The notes: generated by a model from the sequence alone, not told the origin. DNA of 64,000 nucleotides from Burkholderiaceae bacterium (GCA_030158675.1 JAOASL010000005.1:1-64000); one strand, 5' to 3'. Positions 1 to 12,218 are shown, counted from the stretch's first letter. Program-made: numbers and translations.

Positions 1-76
<76 letters not shown>

Positions 77-142
77 CTGTGCCGCAGAAGCGAGATTATA
101 GCTAATTCTTTTCTCGCATGTAAATCATCTGCGAAAAAAAAT

Positions 143-1534
143 TTACAGATACGGCGCGAGTCGCCGCAACACGACTTCCCGGCCAAACAAAACGAGCACG
201 GCATCGACCGACGGTGTCTGCAACTGGCCCGTCACCGCCAGCCGCAGCGGCATCGCCAGTTGCGGCATCTTCATCTTTTGGTCGGCCAGCACCTGCTTCA
301 TCAGGGCAGCGATCGCTTCTTTCGTCCAATCGACCGCCCTGGCGGCATCAGCGAACTGAGTGAGCGCAGCACACGCCGCATCCGTCATGTGCTGCGCAAG
401 CAAGGCTTCATCGGGCTTGGGATCGCGATAGAACAGCATCGCCGCATCGGCCAGCTCGTTGATAGTCTGCGTCCTGTCCTTCATCAGCGCGATCACTTCC
501 TCCAGCGGCGGCGCGCCGTCGAATTTTGCATTGTCACGTTGCAGTTCCGGCATGGCCAACTGCGCAAGCCGCGCATTGTCGGTCTGCTTGATGTAATGAT
601 TATTCAGCCACGCGAGCTTTTCAGGATTGAACTGCGCGGGCGACTTGGTCAGGTGATCAAGGTCGAACCATGCGCAGAACTGCGCCATGCTGAAAATCTC
701 TTCGTCGCCATGGCTCCAGCCCAGGCGCGCGAGATAGTTCAGCATCGCCTCGGGCAAGTAGCCCTGCGCCGGATATTCCATCACGCTGACGGCGCCATGT
801 CGCTTCGATAACTTCTCGCCATCGGCGCCGAGAATCATCGGCACGTGGCCATAAACCGGCAGCTCACCGCCGAGCGCCTGCAGGATATTGATCTGGCGCG
901 GCGTGTTGTTCACATGGTCGTCGCCGCGGATAACGTGCGTGATTTTCATGTCCCAGTCATCGACCACCACGCAGAAGTTGTAGGTTGGCGTACCGTCAGG
1001 ACGCGCGATCACGAGATCATCCAATTCGCGGTTGCTGATCGTGATGGTGCCCTTGACCGCATCATCCCAACTGACTTCGCCGTCAAGCGGATTACGGAAG
1101 CGCACCACCGGCTTCACGCCGGCCGGGATCGCCGGCAGGGTCTTGCCCGGTTCCGGTCGCCAGGTGCCGTCGTAGCGCGGCTTGTCGCCGGCTGCGCGCT
1201 GGCGTTCGCGCATCGCCTCCACCTCATCAGGCGTGCAATAGCAGTAGTAAGCGGTGCCATCCTTCAGCATCTGCGCGATCACCTCACGATAACGATCCAT
1301 CCGCTGCATCTGGTAGAACGGACCTTCGTCGTGGTTCAGACCCAGCCATTGCATGCCGTCGATGATGGCCTGCACCGCTTCCGGCGTCGAGCGTTCGAGG
1401 TCGGTATCTTCGATGCGCAGAATGAAGGTGCCGCCGAAACGGCGCGCGTAAGCCCACGCGAACAGCGCAGTGCGCGCGCCGCCGAGATGGAGATAACCGG
1501 TGGGACTGGGGGCAAATCGGGTGCGAACGGTCAT
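143..1534 (-). CDS. gltX: Glutamyl-tRNA synthetase
   Basis: Cytoplasmic class I aminoacyl-tRNA synthetase charging tRNA-Glu, 463 residues, the usual bacterial length. The N-terminus has the family pattern [19 protein letters not shown], whose HLGG is the HIGH-type ATP-binding motif. KLSKRHG, near residue 240, is the KMSKS-type loop. The C-terminal third is the helical anticodon-binding domain. ATG at 1534 gives the canonical [10 protein letters not shown] start. It is transcribed divergently from metG across about 105 bp and is followed by tRNA-Ala on the same strand, so both genes here serve translation. Confidence 0.98.
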   Translation of the reverse strand: MTVRTRFAPSPTGYLHLGGARTALFAWAYARRFGGTFILRIEDTDLERSTPEAVQAIIDGMQWLGLNHDEGPFYQMQRMDRYREVIAQMLKDGTAYYCYCTPDEVEAMRERQRAAGDKPRYDGTWRPEPGKTLPAIPAGVKPVVRFRNPLDGEVSWDDAVKGTITISNRELDDLVIARPDGTPTYNFCVVVDDWDMKITHVIRGDDHVNNTPRQINILQALGGELPVYGHVPMILGADGEKLSKRHGAVSVMEYPAQGYLPEAMLNYLARLGWSHGDEEIFSMAQFCAWFDLDHLTKSPAQFNPEKLAWLNNHYIKQTDNARLAQLAMPELQRDNAKFDGAPPLEEVIALMKDRTQTINELADAAMLFYRDPKPDEALLAQHMTDAACAALTQFADAARAVDWTKEAIAALMKQVLADQKMKMPQLAMPLRLAVTGQLQTPSVDAVLVLFGREVVLRRLAPYL

Positions 1535-1565
1535 GTAACGGCTCTGGAATCTTGGGGAAACCGCT

Positions 1566-1606
1566 ATTCTAGCGGCTGGGACGCTGGGCGGTCCGGCTGC
1601 TAGAAT
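1566..1606. promoter_or_regulatory. Putative divergent gltX/metG promoter elements
   Basis: The 105-bp gap between the divergent gltX and metG genes contains a TAGAAT hexamer in each direction: minus-strand at 1571-1566 and plus-strand at 1601-1606. Each lies 32-34 bp from its start codon, a position suited to a -10 box. The plus-strand copy is followed by CGCGG, a GC-rich discriminator. I see no convincing -35 hexamer for either, so this is only a candidate. Confidence 0.35.
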
Positions 1607-1639
1607 CGCGGTTTACTCAAAATTCAGTCCCGCCCGGCA

Positions 1640-3718
1640 ATGAGCGTCACCGACAACCCCTCCACCATCCGCAAACTGTTCGTCACCACTGCGCTGCCCT
1701 ATGCGAACGGCGCCTTTCATATCGGCCACATCATGGAGTACATCCAGGCCGACATCTGGGTGCGCTTCATGCGCCTGCGCGGACATGAGGTGAACTTCGT
1801 CGGTGCGGACGACGCACATGGCGCGCCGATCATGATTGCGGCCGAAAAAGCGGGCGTGACCCCACAAGAATTCGTTGCGAAGATCGCGGCCGGACGCCAG
1901 CAATACCTGGATGGATTTCATATCGCGTTCGACAACTGGCATTCGACCGACGGCGCAGAAAACCATGAGCTGTCGAAGGAAATCTATCGCCGTCTGCGCG
2001 ATGACGCAAAGCTGATCACGACCCGCACGATCGAGCAGTTCTACGATCCGGTGAAAAACATGTTCCTGCCCGACCGCTACATCAAGGGCGAATGCCCGAA
2101 ATGCGGCGCGAAAGACCAGTACGGCGATTCCTGCGAGGTCTGCAGCGCGGTGTACGCGCCGACCGAACTGAAGAACCCGTACTCGACACTGACCGGCGCG
2201 GCACCGGTCATGAAGTCATCCGAGCACTATTTCTTCCAGCTGTCCGACCCGAAGTGCGTAGAGTTCCTGCGCAGCTGGGCGCTGGATCCGGCGCGCCTGC
2301 AACCCGAGGTCGCGAACAAGGCACGCGAGTGGCTGGACAGCGAGACTGGCCTGGGCGACTGGGACATCAGTCGCGATGCGCCCTATTTCGGCATCGAGAT
2401 CCCGGATGCGCCAGGCAAGTATTTCTATGTCTGGCTGGACGCGCCGATTGGCTACCTCGCCTCATTGAAAAATTACTTCGGCAAGACCGGTCGCGATTTC
2501 GACGCTTTCCTCGCCGACCCGGTGACGGAGCAGTACCACTTCATCGGCAAGGACATCACCTATTTCCACACGCTGTTCTGGCCGGCGATGCTGCACTTCG
2601 CGGGTATGAAGGTGCCGAACAATATCTTCGTGCACGGCTTCATCACGGTCAGTGGCGAGAAAATGTCGAAGTCGCGCGGTACCGGTATTTCGCCGCTGCG
2701 CTATCTCGAGATCGGCATGAACCCGGAATGGCTGCGCTATTACATTGCGGCCAAGCTGAATGCGCACGTCGAAGACGTGGACTTCAATCCGGAAGATTTT
2801 GTCGCACGCGTCAACAGCGACCTCGTCGGCAAATACATCAACATCGCCAGCCGTGCGGCAGGCTTCATTACGAAAAAATTTGGCGGCAAGCTGGCAATGG
2901 GCTGGGCGACGGACGATGACGCCTTCCTGTCGGGACTGCGTGTTGCCGGCGCCGAAGTCGCCGCGCTGTACGAGGCTCGCGAGTATGGCAAGGCGCTGCG
3001 CCATGTGATGGAACAGGCCGATGTGGTGAATGCCTACGTCGACGCGAACAAGCCCTGGGAGCTGGCAAAAGATGCGGCCAATAACGCGAAGCTGCAGGAA
3101 GTCTGTTCGCGACTGCTGGAAGCCTTTCGCATCCTGACGATCTATCTGAAGCCGGTGCTGCCAGCCCTGGCGACGCAGGTCGAGACGCTGCTGAATATCG
3201 CGCCGCTGCAATGGAGCGATGCAGCGCAGGCACTGCCAGACCAGCATGCAATGCAATCGTATGCGCACCTGATGACGCGCGTCGAACCGGCCATGCTCGA
3301 CGCGCTGTTCGAGCCGCCGGCCGAGCCCGCACCCGCCGTGGCTAACGGCGGCGCCGCTGACATCGAGGATATCGACGCCGAGATCAAGATTGATGATTTC
3401 ATGAAGATCGATCTGCGCGTCGCGCAGATTGTCGATTGCGAGCATGTCGACGGTTCCGACAAGCTGCTGCGGCTGACACTGGACGTCGGCGAAGGACGGC
3501 TGCGGAATGTCTTTTCCGGCATCAAGTCCGCGTACAAGCCGGAAGATCTGAAAGGCAAGCTGACCGTGATGGTGGCCAATCTGGCCCCGCGTAAAATGAA
3601 ATTCGGCGTATCCGAGGGCATGGTACTGGCCGCATCGGCCAGGGACGAGAAGGCCGATCCGGGGCTGTACATCCTCGAACCGTGGCCGGGCGCCAAGCCC
3701 GGCATGCGCATCCGCTGA
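1640..3718 (+). CDS. metG: Methionyl-tRNA synthetase
   Basis: Charges initiator and elongator tRNA-Met in the cytoplasm. Visible elements in order: FHIGHIMEY, the HIGH motif near residue 27; a zinc knuckle with CPKC and CEVC pairs near residues 152-168; KMSKSRGT near residue 345; the helical anticodon domain; and a C-terminal Trbp111/EMAPII-type tRNA-binding domain from about residue 585 ([20 protein letters not shown]). At 692 residues it is the long, dimeric two-domain type common in proteobacteria. ATG 1640 gives the normal N-terminus just before [13 protein letters not shown]. Confidence 0.98.
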   Translation: MSVTDNPSTIRKLFVTTALPYANGAFHIGHIMEYIQADIWVRFMRLRGHEVNFVGADDAHGAPIMIAAEKAGVTPQEFVAKIAAGRQQYLDGFHIAFDNWHSTDGAENHELSKEIYRRLRDDAKLITTRTIEQFYDPVKNMFLPDRYIKGECPKCGAKDQYGDSCEVCSAVYAPTELKNPYSTLTGAAPVMKSSEHYFFQLSDPKCVEFLRSWALDPARLQPEVANKAREWLDSETGLGDWDISRDAPYFGIEIPDAPGKYFYVWLDAPIGYLASLKNYFGKTGRDFDAFLADPVTEQYHFIGKDITYFHTLFWPAMLHFAGMKVPNNIFVHGFITVSGEKMSKSRGTGISPLRYLEIGMNPEWLRYYIAAKLNAHVEDVDFNPEDFVARVNSDLVGKYINIASRAAGFITKKFGGKLAMGWATDDDAFLSGLRVAGAEVAALYEAREYGKALRHVMEQADVVNAYVDANKPWELAKDAANNAKLQEVCSRLLEAFRILTIYLKPVLPALATQVETLLNIAPLQWSDAAQALPDQHAMQSYAHLMTRVEPAMLDALFEPPAEPAPAVANGGAADIEDIDAEIKIDDFMKIDLRVAQIVDCEHVDGSDKLLRLTLDVGEGRLRNVFSGIKSAYKPEDLKGKLTVMVANLAPRKMKFGVSEGMVLAASARDEKADPGLYILEPWPGAKPGMRIR

Positions 3719-3767
3719 AGGTAAAATACGCGATCGTTCGAGACAATCCCAACCCGGAATCCAGGCC

Positions 3768-3974
3768 ATGAGTCTTTTCAAGAAGCAAAGCGCTTACGTA
3801 TCCGACTTTACCCGCTTCCTCACCGAGCTCAAGCAGAACCAGCCGCAGCTCGAAGCCGACCAGCAAGCCGGTCGCGCGCGGCTGTGGGATAAGGACCAGA
3901 TCAATCTGGATGAAATGCAGCGTGCGAAGGAATCGCGCGTGACGCAAAAGGCTTACGTTTATCAGAGCCGCTGA
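3768..3974 (+). CDS. DUF3460 family small protein
   Basis: A 68-residue protein matching the short betaproteobacterial DUF3460 family as I recall it: MSLFKKQSAYVSDFT at the N-terminus, a charged helical middle and a C-terminal VYQSR. The function is unknown. There is no signal peptide or membrane segment, so it should be cytoplasmic. It sits between metG and scpA, an arrangement common in Burkholderiales, and ends 13 bp before the scpA start, suggesting one transcript. A TAAAAT hexamer with a GC-rich discriminator at 3722-3727 could be its -10 box. Confidence 0.85.
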   Translation: MSLFKKQSAYVSDFTRFLTELKQNQPQLEADQQAGRARLWDKDQINLDEMQRAKESRVTQKAYVYQSR

Positions 3975-3987
3975 ACGACGCCCTGCC

Positions 3988-4818
3988 GTGGAACTCACCA
4001 ACGACACAGCGATCGACAGCACGCCGGACGTCGTCGACGGCGTCGCTTTCGCGAAGCTGTATGGCGAGCCGCTGTTCAAGCTGCCGAACGACCTCTACAT
4101 TCCACCGGATGCGCTCGAGGTTTTCCTCGAAGCGTTCCAGGGGCCGCTCGACCTGTTGCTATACCTGATACGCAAGCAGAACTTCAACATCCTCGACATC
4201 CCGATGGCGGCGGTTACGCTGCAATATCTTGATTATGTCGAGCAGATCCGTCGCCGCAACCTCGAACTCGCTGCCGACTACTTGCTGATGGCGGCCATGC
4301 TGATTGAGATTAAGTCGCGCATGCTGCTGCCGGCGAAAAAAGTTGAGGGCAGCGACGAAGCGCTCGATCCGCGTGCGGAGCTGGTGCGACGCCTGCTCGA
4401 ATATGAACAGATCAAGCTGGCCGCATTCGAACTCGACACGCTGCCGCAGGTTGGCCGTGATTTCGTGCGCACGCAGGTCTATGTCGACCAGACGGTAGTG
4501 ACTCGCTTCCCCGACGTGAACATCAGCGACCTGCAAGCAGCCTGGAATGATCTGTTGCGGCGCGCGAAGCTGACCGCCCGGCACACGATCACGCGCGAGG
4601 AACTGTCGGTGCGCGAGCACATGACCGCCATCCTGCGCCGGCTGCAGAGCGCGAAATTCGTCGAATTCCAGGATCTGTTCGACATCTCACGCGGCGTGCC
4701 GGTGGTCGTGGTGAACTTCATCGCGATGCTGGAGCTGGCGAAGGAAACCCTGGTCGAGATCACTCAGGCCGAGGCATTCGCCCCGATCTACGTGCGGCTG
4801 TCCTATTCGCCCAACTGA
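3988..4818 (+). CDS. scpA: Segregation and condensation protein A
   Basis: Kleisin subunit of the bacterial SMC-ScpAB condensin, 276 residues, cytoplasmic and nucleoid-associated. The typical ScpA N-terminal block is present near residues 45-75 (FQGPLDLLLYLIRKQNFNI), followed by the helical segment with LLMAAMLIEIKSRMLLP. The C-terminal winged-helix region ends LSYSPN. The start is GTG at 3988; no ATG gives the full N-terminus. It lies 13 bp after the DUF3460 gene and 64 bp before panC. No scpB is seen nearby. Confidence 0.93.
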   Translation: MELTNDTAIDSTPDVVDGVAFAKLYGEPLFKLPNDLYIPPDALEVFLEAFQGPLDLLLYLIRKQNFNILDIPMAAVTLQYLDYVEQIRRRNLELAADYLLMAAMLIEIKSRMLLPAKKVEGSDEALDPRAELVRRLLEYEQIKLAAFELDTLPQVGRDFVRTQVYVDQTVVTRFPDVNISDLQAAWNDLLRRAKLTARHTITREELSVREHMTAILRRLQSAKFVEFQDLFDISRGVPVVVVNFIAMLELAKETLVEITQAEAFAPIYVRLSYSPN

Positions 4819-4855
4819 GTTCGCGCTCCCCTGCCGGCGCGGCAACGACGCCTGA

Positions 4856-6644
<1,789 letters not shown>

Positions 6645-6648
<4 letters not shown>

Positions 6649-7058
6649 GCGACAAACAACTGGAACAATGGAAAAAAGTGCAGAAAGGCACACTGTCCGA
6701 ACATCTCGGCTTTGAGCTGGTGTCGGCCGAGCCTGGCAGGCTGCGTTCAGCGCTACAGGTGCAAGCGCATCACCTTGCACCCAACGGCTACCTGCATGCG
6801 GCCGCCGTCGTGCTGCTGGCCGACACCACCTGCGGCTACGGCTGCATGCTGCACCTGCCGGAAGGCGCGCAGAGTTTCACCACGATTGAACTGAAGAGCA
6901 ATCACCTCGGTACCGCGCGCGATGGCCGCCTCGAATGCGAAGCAACGCCGGTACATCAGGGGCGCACGACCCAGGTCTGGGATGCGAAGGTCAGCGCAGC
7001 CGGAAAGACCATTGCGCTGTTTCGTTGTACGCAGATGATTCTGTGGCCCAAGCCCTGA
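6645..7058 (+). CDS. PaaI-type hotdog-fold thioesterase
   Basis: A 137-residue single-domain hotdog protein. Hallmarks are HLAPNGYLHAAAVVLLADT, where the N-G-x-x-H-A stretch corresponds to the catalytic HGG(V/A) region of PaaI-type thioesterases, and FTTIELKSNHLG in the central strand. The substrate cannot be read from the sequence; aryl- or acyl-CoA thioesters are typical. ATG 6645 overlaps the btuF stop (ATGA), so it is the third gene of a panC-btuF-thioesterase unit. It converges on btuD with a 12-bp gap and no obvious terminator. Confidence 0.82.
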
Positions 7059-7070
7059 CGACTTGCAGGA

Positions 7071-7820
7071 TCAGCGTGCCGAAAACAGCCCGCCTGTCCG
7101 CTCGAACTGACAACCATAAGCGCGCTGCAGCGACTCCGGCGTCAGTACCTCTGCCAGCGGACCGGCGAGATAAAAACCCGGTCCGAGCAACAACACATGC
7201 GTCGCAAATCGTGCGGCGAGATTGATGTCGTGGCAGGTCGCGACGATTGCGTGGCGTTCAGACAATCGCTGCATCAGCCGCATCAGCAGCAATTGCTGCG
7301 CGACGTCCTGATGGGCTGTCAGTTCATCGAGCAGCATCAGCGCCGGCGCCTGTGCCAGCAGTGCGGCACAGGCGACGCGTTGACGCTCGCCACCGGACAA
7401 GGTGGTCACTTCATCCTCGATTCTGTGCTGCATTCCGACCTGCGCGAGCGATGCGCGCACGAAACCTTCATCCTGTTCTGAATCCCACACACTGCCGATC
7501 CGCCAGGGCGTGCGGCCGATGGCAACCGCTTCGCGTACCGAAAACGAAAAGCTGTCGACGGTTTGCTGCAGCATCAGGCCGCGCTGCCGCGCCAGCACCA
7601 GCGGCGACAAGTCGCCGAGGTGCCGCCCGTCCAACATCACATCGCCCTCGTCCGGCTGGCGCAAGCCGGCCAGCACATGCAACAAGGTGCTCTTGCCGGC
7701 GCCGTTGCGTCCGAGTACACACCATAGCTCGCCACGACTGACTTGCCAGTCCAGCGCATGGATGAGGATGCGGCCGCCGGCACGAATGCCCAGCGCACAG
7801 GTCTGCATCAGCGGTGTCAT
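7071..7820 (-). CDS. btuD: Cobalamin ABC transporter ATPase (BtuD/FecE-like)
   Basis: Cytoplasmic ATPase energising B12 import across the inner membrane, 249 residues. Walker A is GRNGAGKSTLL near residue 38, the signature is TLSGGERQRVACAALL, Walker B is ALMLLDELTAHQD, and the switch His lies in IVATCHDINLA. In the Walker B extension the usual EPT is ELT, a mild deviation. Its ATG overlaps the btuC stop by 4 nt. It is the last gene of the riboswitch-controlled operon. Confidence 0.87.
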   Translation of the reverse strand: MTPLMQTCALGIRAGGRILIHALDWQVSRGELWCVLGRNGAGKSTLLHVLAGLRQPDEGDVMLDGRHLGDLSPLVLARQRGLMLQQTVDSFSFSVREAVAIGRTPWRIGSVWDSEQDEGFVRASLAQVGMQHRIEDEVTTLSGGERQRVACAALLAQAPALMLLDELTAHQDVAQQLLLMRLMQRLSERHAIVATCHDINLAARFATHVLLLGPGFYLAGPLAEVLTPESLQRAYGCQFERTGGLFSAR

Positions 7821-8791
7821 CGTGACCTTGCCAGCATCATCAGGAAGAGCGGCACGCCAACCAGTGCCGTGACGACGCCGACCGGCAGCTGCACCGGCGC
7901 CAGAATGACGCGCGCGAGCAGGTCCGCCAGCAGCAGCGCAGCGCCGCCGCCGAGCATGGCGGCCGGCAGCAGCAGACGCTGGTCGTTACCCAGCCACAGC
8001 CGCAGTGCATGCGGCACAACGAGTCCGACAAACCCGATCGCACCCGCTTGTGCGACCGCCGTCGCTGTCGCTACGGACGCGATCAGCAGCAGTGCCACTC
8101 TCAAGCGGGTGACCGGCAGCCCAAGCAGCAAAGCCGTAGCATCGCCATGCGCGAGCACATTCAGCCGCGGCGCCTGCCAGATGGCCCACGCGCCGACTGT
8201 CAGCAGTACTGCCCATGCCACGATGCCGCCGGCAAAGCCTTCGGCTTCAAGATCGCCCATCAACCAGAACATCGTGCCGCGCAGCTGCGTGTCGGGTGCC
8301 AGTGACAGCAACAGCGCCAGCAGCGCACCGAAACCGGTGGACACCATCACCCCGGTCAGTATCAGCCGCATACCCGGCACTGCCGACGACATCGGCGGTG
8401 CCGCCAGGCTACGCCGCCCGAGTGCAAACAACAGGATGATCGCCAGCGCCGCGCCTGCCAGTGCGCCTGCCTGCAGGCTGGCAGAGCGCAACGCCAGCGG
8501 CAGCAGCAAGCCGGACGCGACCGCGCCGACGGCCGCTCCGCCAGACACGCCGAGCACATACGGGTCAGCCAGCGGATTGCGCAACAACAGCTGCAACAGG
8601 GCGCCGGCGAGCGTCAGCAATGCGCCGACCGCAAACGCCAGTGACGCACGCTGCGTACGTAGCAGCATCAGCGTCGGATCGTCGGGACCGGCGACAAACT
8701 GGCAGCCGCCGCTGCCACAATCAATCGCCAGCACGGCCGCCAGCAGCGCGGCGGCCAGCAGCAAGGGGATCGGTCGCAGCAGGCGTCGCAC
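7817..8791 (-). CDS. btuC: Cobalamin ABC transporter permease (BtuC/FecCD family)
   Basis: Inner-membrane permease with roughly nine to ten hydrophobic helices, 324 residues from the GTG at 8791. That GTG is preceded by GAGGAA at 5-nt spacing and starts just before the first helix (LLLAAALLAAVLA). A longer upstream reading would run into the btuB coding end, so GTG is preferred. Family blocks seen: LRNPLADPYVLGVSGGAAVG, and GFVGLVVPHALRLWLG near the C-terminal third. It lies 10 bp from the btuB start-distal end and overlaps btuD. Confidence 0.88.
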   Translation of the reverse strand: MRRLLRPIPLLLAAALLAAVLAIDCGSGGCQFVAGPDDPTLMLLRTQRASLAFAVGALLTLAGALLQLLLRNPLADPYVLGVSGGAAVGAVASGLLLPLALRSASLQAGALAGAALAIILLFALGRRSLAAPPMSSAVPGMRLILTGVMVSTGFGALLALLLSLAPDTQLRGTMFWLMGDLEAEGFAGGIVAWAVLLTVGAWAIWQAPRLNVLAHGDATALLLGLPVTRLRVALLLIASVATATAVAQAGAIGFVGLVVPHALRLWLGNDQRLLLPAAMLGGGAALLLADLLARVILAPVQLPVGVVTALVGVPLFLMMLARSR

Positions 8792-8801
8792 GGGTTCCTC
8801 G

Positions 8802-10853
8802 TCAGAACCGATAGCGGGCGGAGAACCACAGCGAGCGTCCCGTATCAGGGAACACTGCGGTGTACTGGTAGCTGCTGGCCGGATCCCAGCTGCGCGTCGC
8901 ATACGAGTAGTACGATTTATCGAAGATGTTAAGTGCCTTCATCGACAGGTCGAACTTGCCAGCCTTGTACAGGTAATACAGGTCGGCGACCGCATAGCCC
9001 GGCATGCGGTTCTCGTTATTGAAATCCATCGCGACAAACTGTCCGGAAGTCCAGCGCGCCATCGCGCCCAGCTTCTGCTTTTCGTCGAGCGCATACTCGG
9101 TGCGCAGCGACATGATTTCGCGGGCGCTCATCGGGACGCGCTTGCCTTCAAATTCGCCCGAACGGAAGCGCGCATCGCGCACCGACAGCGATGCTGCCAG
9201 CAGCCACTGGCTGGTCAGCTGATAAGAAAGGTCGAGGTCGATGCCCTGCCGGCGCGTTGGCGCCAGGTTAACGTTCGATCCCTGCACATAGCCCCAGCTG
9301 TCGAAGCCGACGTAGTTGTTGTATGCGATCTCGTTTTCAAGTTCGCTGCGATACGCGCGCACATCGAAGCGACCACGCAATCCGAACAGATGCTTCCAGC
9401 CGACCTCCTGATCCGTCGATGTCTGCGGCCGCAGCGGCATCACCATATAGTCCGGCGTATAGCTAGTGGTGAACTCGTCGATGTTGGCAAAGCGATAGCT
9501 GGTGGCAATGCGCGCGTACACGCTGTTGTCGACATCCAGTTCCTTCGACACACCGAGCTCCCATGCCGACCGGGTATAGCGGTTGTCGATCTGGTCACCG
9601 AATTTCATCGACAGTTGCGAGCGCTCGTTATGTTCGGAACGATAACCCGCGGTGACGCGCACGCCGAGATGGGTGATGTCGAGATCGTCCTTCACGAAGT
9701 AGCTGGTCGACGTGAAATCGAGCTGATATGAACCCAGCGTCGAGCCGGGATAGCGGCGGTCCTGCGACCAGTCCGAATGCTCGACGCCGAACACCAGTCT
9801 GTTCCTGCCGATCGCCAGCTCATCGACGCGCTGGCCGTTGAGGCTGACGAACTGGTCGCCGCCGCGATATTGCAGCGGCACCGGGTAGCCGCCCATGACG
9901 GCAACCGCATCCATGTCGCGCTGACGCGTGCTCGCATCGACGCGCCACCGCACGCCGGCCAGCTCGGTCTCGGCAAACGCCGACAGGCGGCTGAAATCGA
10001 TATCCGAGCGCGTGTTGTTGGCGATCGATGAGGCCTGTGCCATTCGACGGTCGGCGCGAAATTCCTGCAGCGTGAGCGAACCGGGCGTCTGTGCAAAATT
10101 TTCCTCGGAGCTGAAGCTGACACCGAAGCGAGCAAAGCTGGCCGCGTATTTCGCAGTCAGCAGCAGGCCGCGATCGTTGTTCGCCGAGTGGCGGCGAAAG
10201 CCGTCAGAGTCGCGTTCGGTGGCCGCCAGCGACAGGTCCAGGCCGTCTTTCACATAGCGCGCATTGGCCCGCAATTCGGTCGTCGCAAAGGAACCGACAC
10301 CTGCGTACACGCTGCCCGAAGTGGCCGCCCTCGGATCATTGCCGGACGCACGCGTGATGATGTTGACGACACCGGCAGTCGCGCCGCCGCCATACAGCAC
10401 GCTGCCGGAACTGCGCTGGATCTCGATGCGCTCGACGCTCTCCACCGGAAGACCCGACAGACGAATCTCGGTCATGTCACCTTCACGCAGGGGCATGCCG
10501 TCGATCAGGATGACTGTGTTGGAACCTGCGGTATCGCCGAAGCCCATCGGGTCCATGGTCAGCTCATTGCCGCCCGTGAGGCTGGTACGCGTCGCGATAC
10601 CGCCTAGGCGAGTGAGCGCCTCATTAACGGTGCTGACGTTGGCAGACTCCATCTGCTCGCGCGTGATGACGGTCACGTGGCCAGGGATGGACTTCAGATC
10701 CTGCTCGTAGCGGTTCGCAGTGACGACCACTTGCGGCAGCAGTTGAATGTCATTTGAAGGATCTTTCGATTGGGCGCCGGCAAAAGGCGGGCACAACAGC
10801 GCAGGCAATGCGGCCAGTACCGGCGCACCGCAGGAAAAAAGGCGATTGGACAT
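8802..10853 (-). CDS. btuB: TonB-dependent outer membrane cobalamin receptor
   Basis: A 683-residue outer-membrane receptor. After a signal peptide ending PPFAGA comes a TonB box-like segment (LLPQVVVTANRYEQ). A plug domain follows with SVERIEIQRSSGSVLYGGGA, then a long beta-barrel ending in the aromatic C-terminal strand SLWFSARYRF, typical of BamA-assembled barrels. ATG 10853 gives the signal peptide; longer readings would enter the riboswitch. Cobalamin as ligand is inferred from the riboswitch and downstream btuCD; the protein alone would only support a vitamin or siderophore receptor. Confidence 0.9.
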   Translation of the reverse strand: MSNRLFSCGAPVLAALPALLCPPFAGAQSKDPSNDIQLLPQVVVTANRYEQDLKSIPGHVTVITREQMESANVSTVNEALTRLGGIATRTSLTGGNELTMDPMGFGDTAGSNTVILIDGMPLREGDMTEIRLSGLPVESVERIEIQRSSGSVLYGGGATAGVVNIITRASGNDPRAATSGSVYAGVGSFATTELRANARYVKDGLDLSLAATERDSDGFRRHSANNDRGLLLTAKYAASFARFGVSFSSEENFAQTPGSLTLQEFRADRRMAQASSIANNTRSDIDFSRLSAFAETELAGVRWRVDASTRQRDMDAVAVMGGYPVPLQYRGGDQFVSLNGQRVDELAIGRNRLVFGVEHSDWSQDRRYPGSTLGSYQLDFTSTSYFVKDDLDITHLGVRVTAGYRSEHNERSQLSMKFGDQIDNRYTRSAWELGVSKELDVDNSVYARIATSYRFANIDEFTTSYTPDYMVMPLRPQTSTDQEVGWKHLFGLRGRFDVRAYRSELENEIAYNNYVGFDSWGYVQGSNVNLAPTRRQGIDLDLSYQLTSQWLLAASLSVRDARFRSGEFEGKRVPMSAREIMSLRTEYALDEKQKLGAMARWTSGQFVAMDFNNENRMPGYAVADLYYLYKAGKFDLSMKALNIFDKSYYSYATRSWDPASSYQYTAVFPDTGRSLWFSARYRF

Positions 10854-10984
10854 GAATCTCAGGGTAAGGATTCTTTCGCCAGCTTCCCCGCAGGCGAAAT
10901 CTGAACGGGAGCGCGAACCAGTGACGCACAGGCCTTGAGCCTGCGCCGGCCAACCGGCGAAACCACCCCGTTCGCCTCTCCCAC

Positions 10985-11196
10985 CTGTTCTGGCCGGTAT
11001 CCGGGCTGACAAGCGTATCAGCCGCGTCTTCCCATGCCTGGGCACAGTGACGAATGCGGCGGATAGCGTGACCACAGTCACGCGCTTGTTTACCGTTGCG
11101 GGGGCAGCACACGTTGGCGTTTGACCGATTGACCGGCCTGGCTCCGTGTTTCCCGTTTAACTGCCCGTCGAGAACGACGGGCGGGCACCAAAACCT
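10985..11196 (-). promoter_or_regulatory. Cobalamin riboswitch
   Basis: Read on the minus strand, the leader of btuB contains the ordered hallmarks of a B12 riboswitch. These are GTTTTGGTGCCCGCC at the 5' side, a hairpin, TAAACGGGAA, CTGCCCCCGCAACGGTAA, CACTGTGCCCAGG...GGGAAGACGCG, and the B12 box GTCAGCCCGGATACCGGCC at about 10991-11010. The box is followed by about 130 nt before the ATG, room for an expression platform. GGCGAAAC and CCGGTTGGCCGGCG segments lie there. Adenosylcobalamin binding would be expected to repress the btuBCD operon. Confidence 0.95.
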
Positions 11197-11336
11197 GCGC
11201 AGTGTAAGCGAACCGGTAACAGACCGTCAATTTGACTCGTCCGGTCAGGTCGCCCGGTGCCGCTATCGCACGGCGTTGTGAACGGCTACACTGGCGCGCA
11301 CCGCAAGCCATCACATCCAACGCGAGGAACCCGCGC

Positions 11337-12218
11337 ATGCGCAACTCGAATAAAAATCCGGCCAACAGCCGGCAATCTCTGACCGATTTTTACACCGAAC
11401 AGTACAACGCGAGAGCTGGCATCCCGGATCACCCGCAGATCTTCACCCGCTGGCAAAAAGATTCAGCGCTGGTTCGTCGCACTCACGCGGGGCTGCTCGA
11501 CCTGCCGTTCGGCTCGGCGGCAAAAGAAAGGCTGGACTTCTATCCGGCCCATCGCGCTGGCGCGCCATTGCTGATATTCATCCACGGCGGCTGGTGGCGC
11601 TCGCTCGACAAATCCGATTTCACTTTCATCGTCCCTAGCTACCGGCAGGCAGGCTTCAACGTCGCCCTGACCAATTACACGCTGGCGCCGGAGGCCTCGA
11701 TCGAGGAAATCACCTTGCAGCAGGTGCGCGCTCTCACCTGGCTGTACCGCAACGCAGAGCGACTGGAATTTGACCGTAACCGGATCGTCATTGCCGGTCA
11801 TTCCGCCGGCGCTCATCTGGCGGCGATGATGCTTGCCACGCTTTGGTCGGCGCATGCATCCGATTTGCCGCGCGACCTGGTGAAGGGTGGCGTGCTGATG
11901 TCAGGCCTCTACGATCTCGACCCGGTCTGCCATGCTGACTTCGTGAATGTCGATCTGAAGCTTGATGCGGACAGTGCGCTGAAGCTGTCGCCGGCACGCA
12001 TGCCACAGTCGCATCCTGCGCCGTTCATTACGTCGGTCGGTGACCTCGAGTCCGATGAGTTCAAGCGCCAGACCGCGCTGATTGCGTCCGAATGGACAAC
12101 GGGCTTTCGTGACGAGATCCTGCTGCAGGGAATGAATCACCTGACGATCTGCGACGCGTTCGGTAATCCGGAACATCCGCTGTTCAAGGCAAGCTGCGAT
12201 CTGGTGGCTTCGGTCTGA
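11337..12218 (+). CDS. Alpha/beta hydrolase, kynurenine formamidase-like
   Basis: A 293-residue cytoplasmic alpha/beta hydrolase. FIHGGWWRSLDKSD carries the HGGW oxyanion-hole motif, and VIAGHSAGAHLAAMM gives the G-H-S-A-G nucleophile elbow. An acidic residue and a late His (GMNHLTICDAFG) complete a plausible triad. The overall pattern, including EQYNARAGIPDHPQ, resembles the arylformamidase/esterase branch. No kyn genes are nearby, so the substrate is open. GAGGAA lies 8 nt before ATG 11337. It is divergent from btuB; a TACACT at 11286-11291 may be a -10 box. Confidence 0.8.
   Translation: MRNSNKNPANSRQSLTDFYTEQYNARAGIPDHPQIFTRWQKDSALVRRTHAGLLDLPFGSAAKERLDFYPAHRAGAPLLIFIHGGWWRSLDKSDFTFIVPSYRQAGFNVALTNYTLAPEASIEEITLQQVRALTWLYRNAERLEFDRNRIVIAGHSAGAHLAAMMLATLWSAHASDLPRDLVKGGVLMSGLYDLDPVCHADFVNVDLKLDADSALKLSPARMPQSHPAPFITSVGDLESDEFKRQTALIASEWTTGFRDEILLQGMNHLTICDAFGNPEHPLFKASCDLVASV

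Noticed and set aside
2462..3781. A 439-codon minus-strand frame opposite metG
   Set aside because: metG is complete on the other strand with all family motifs; the shadow has no recognisable domain.
7743..9731. A 662-codon plus-strand frame opposite btuC and btuB
   Set aside because: It runs through two convincing genes and is a Ser/Ala/Pro-rich reverse-frame product of high-GC DNA.
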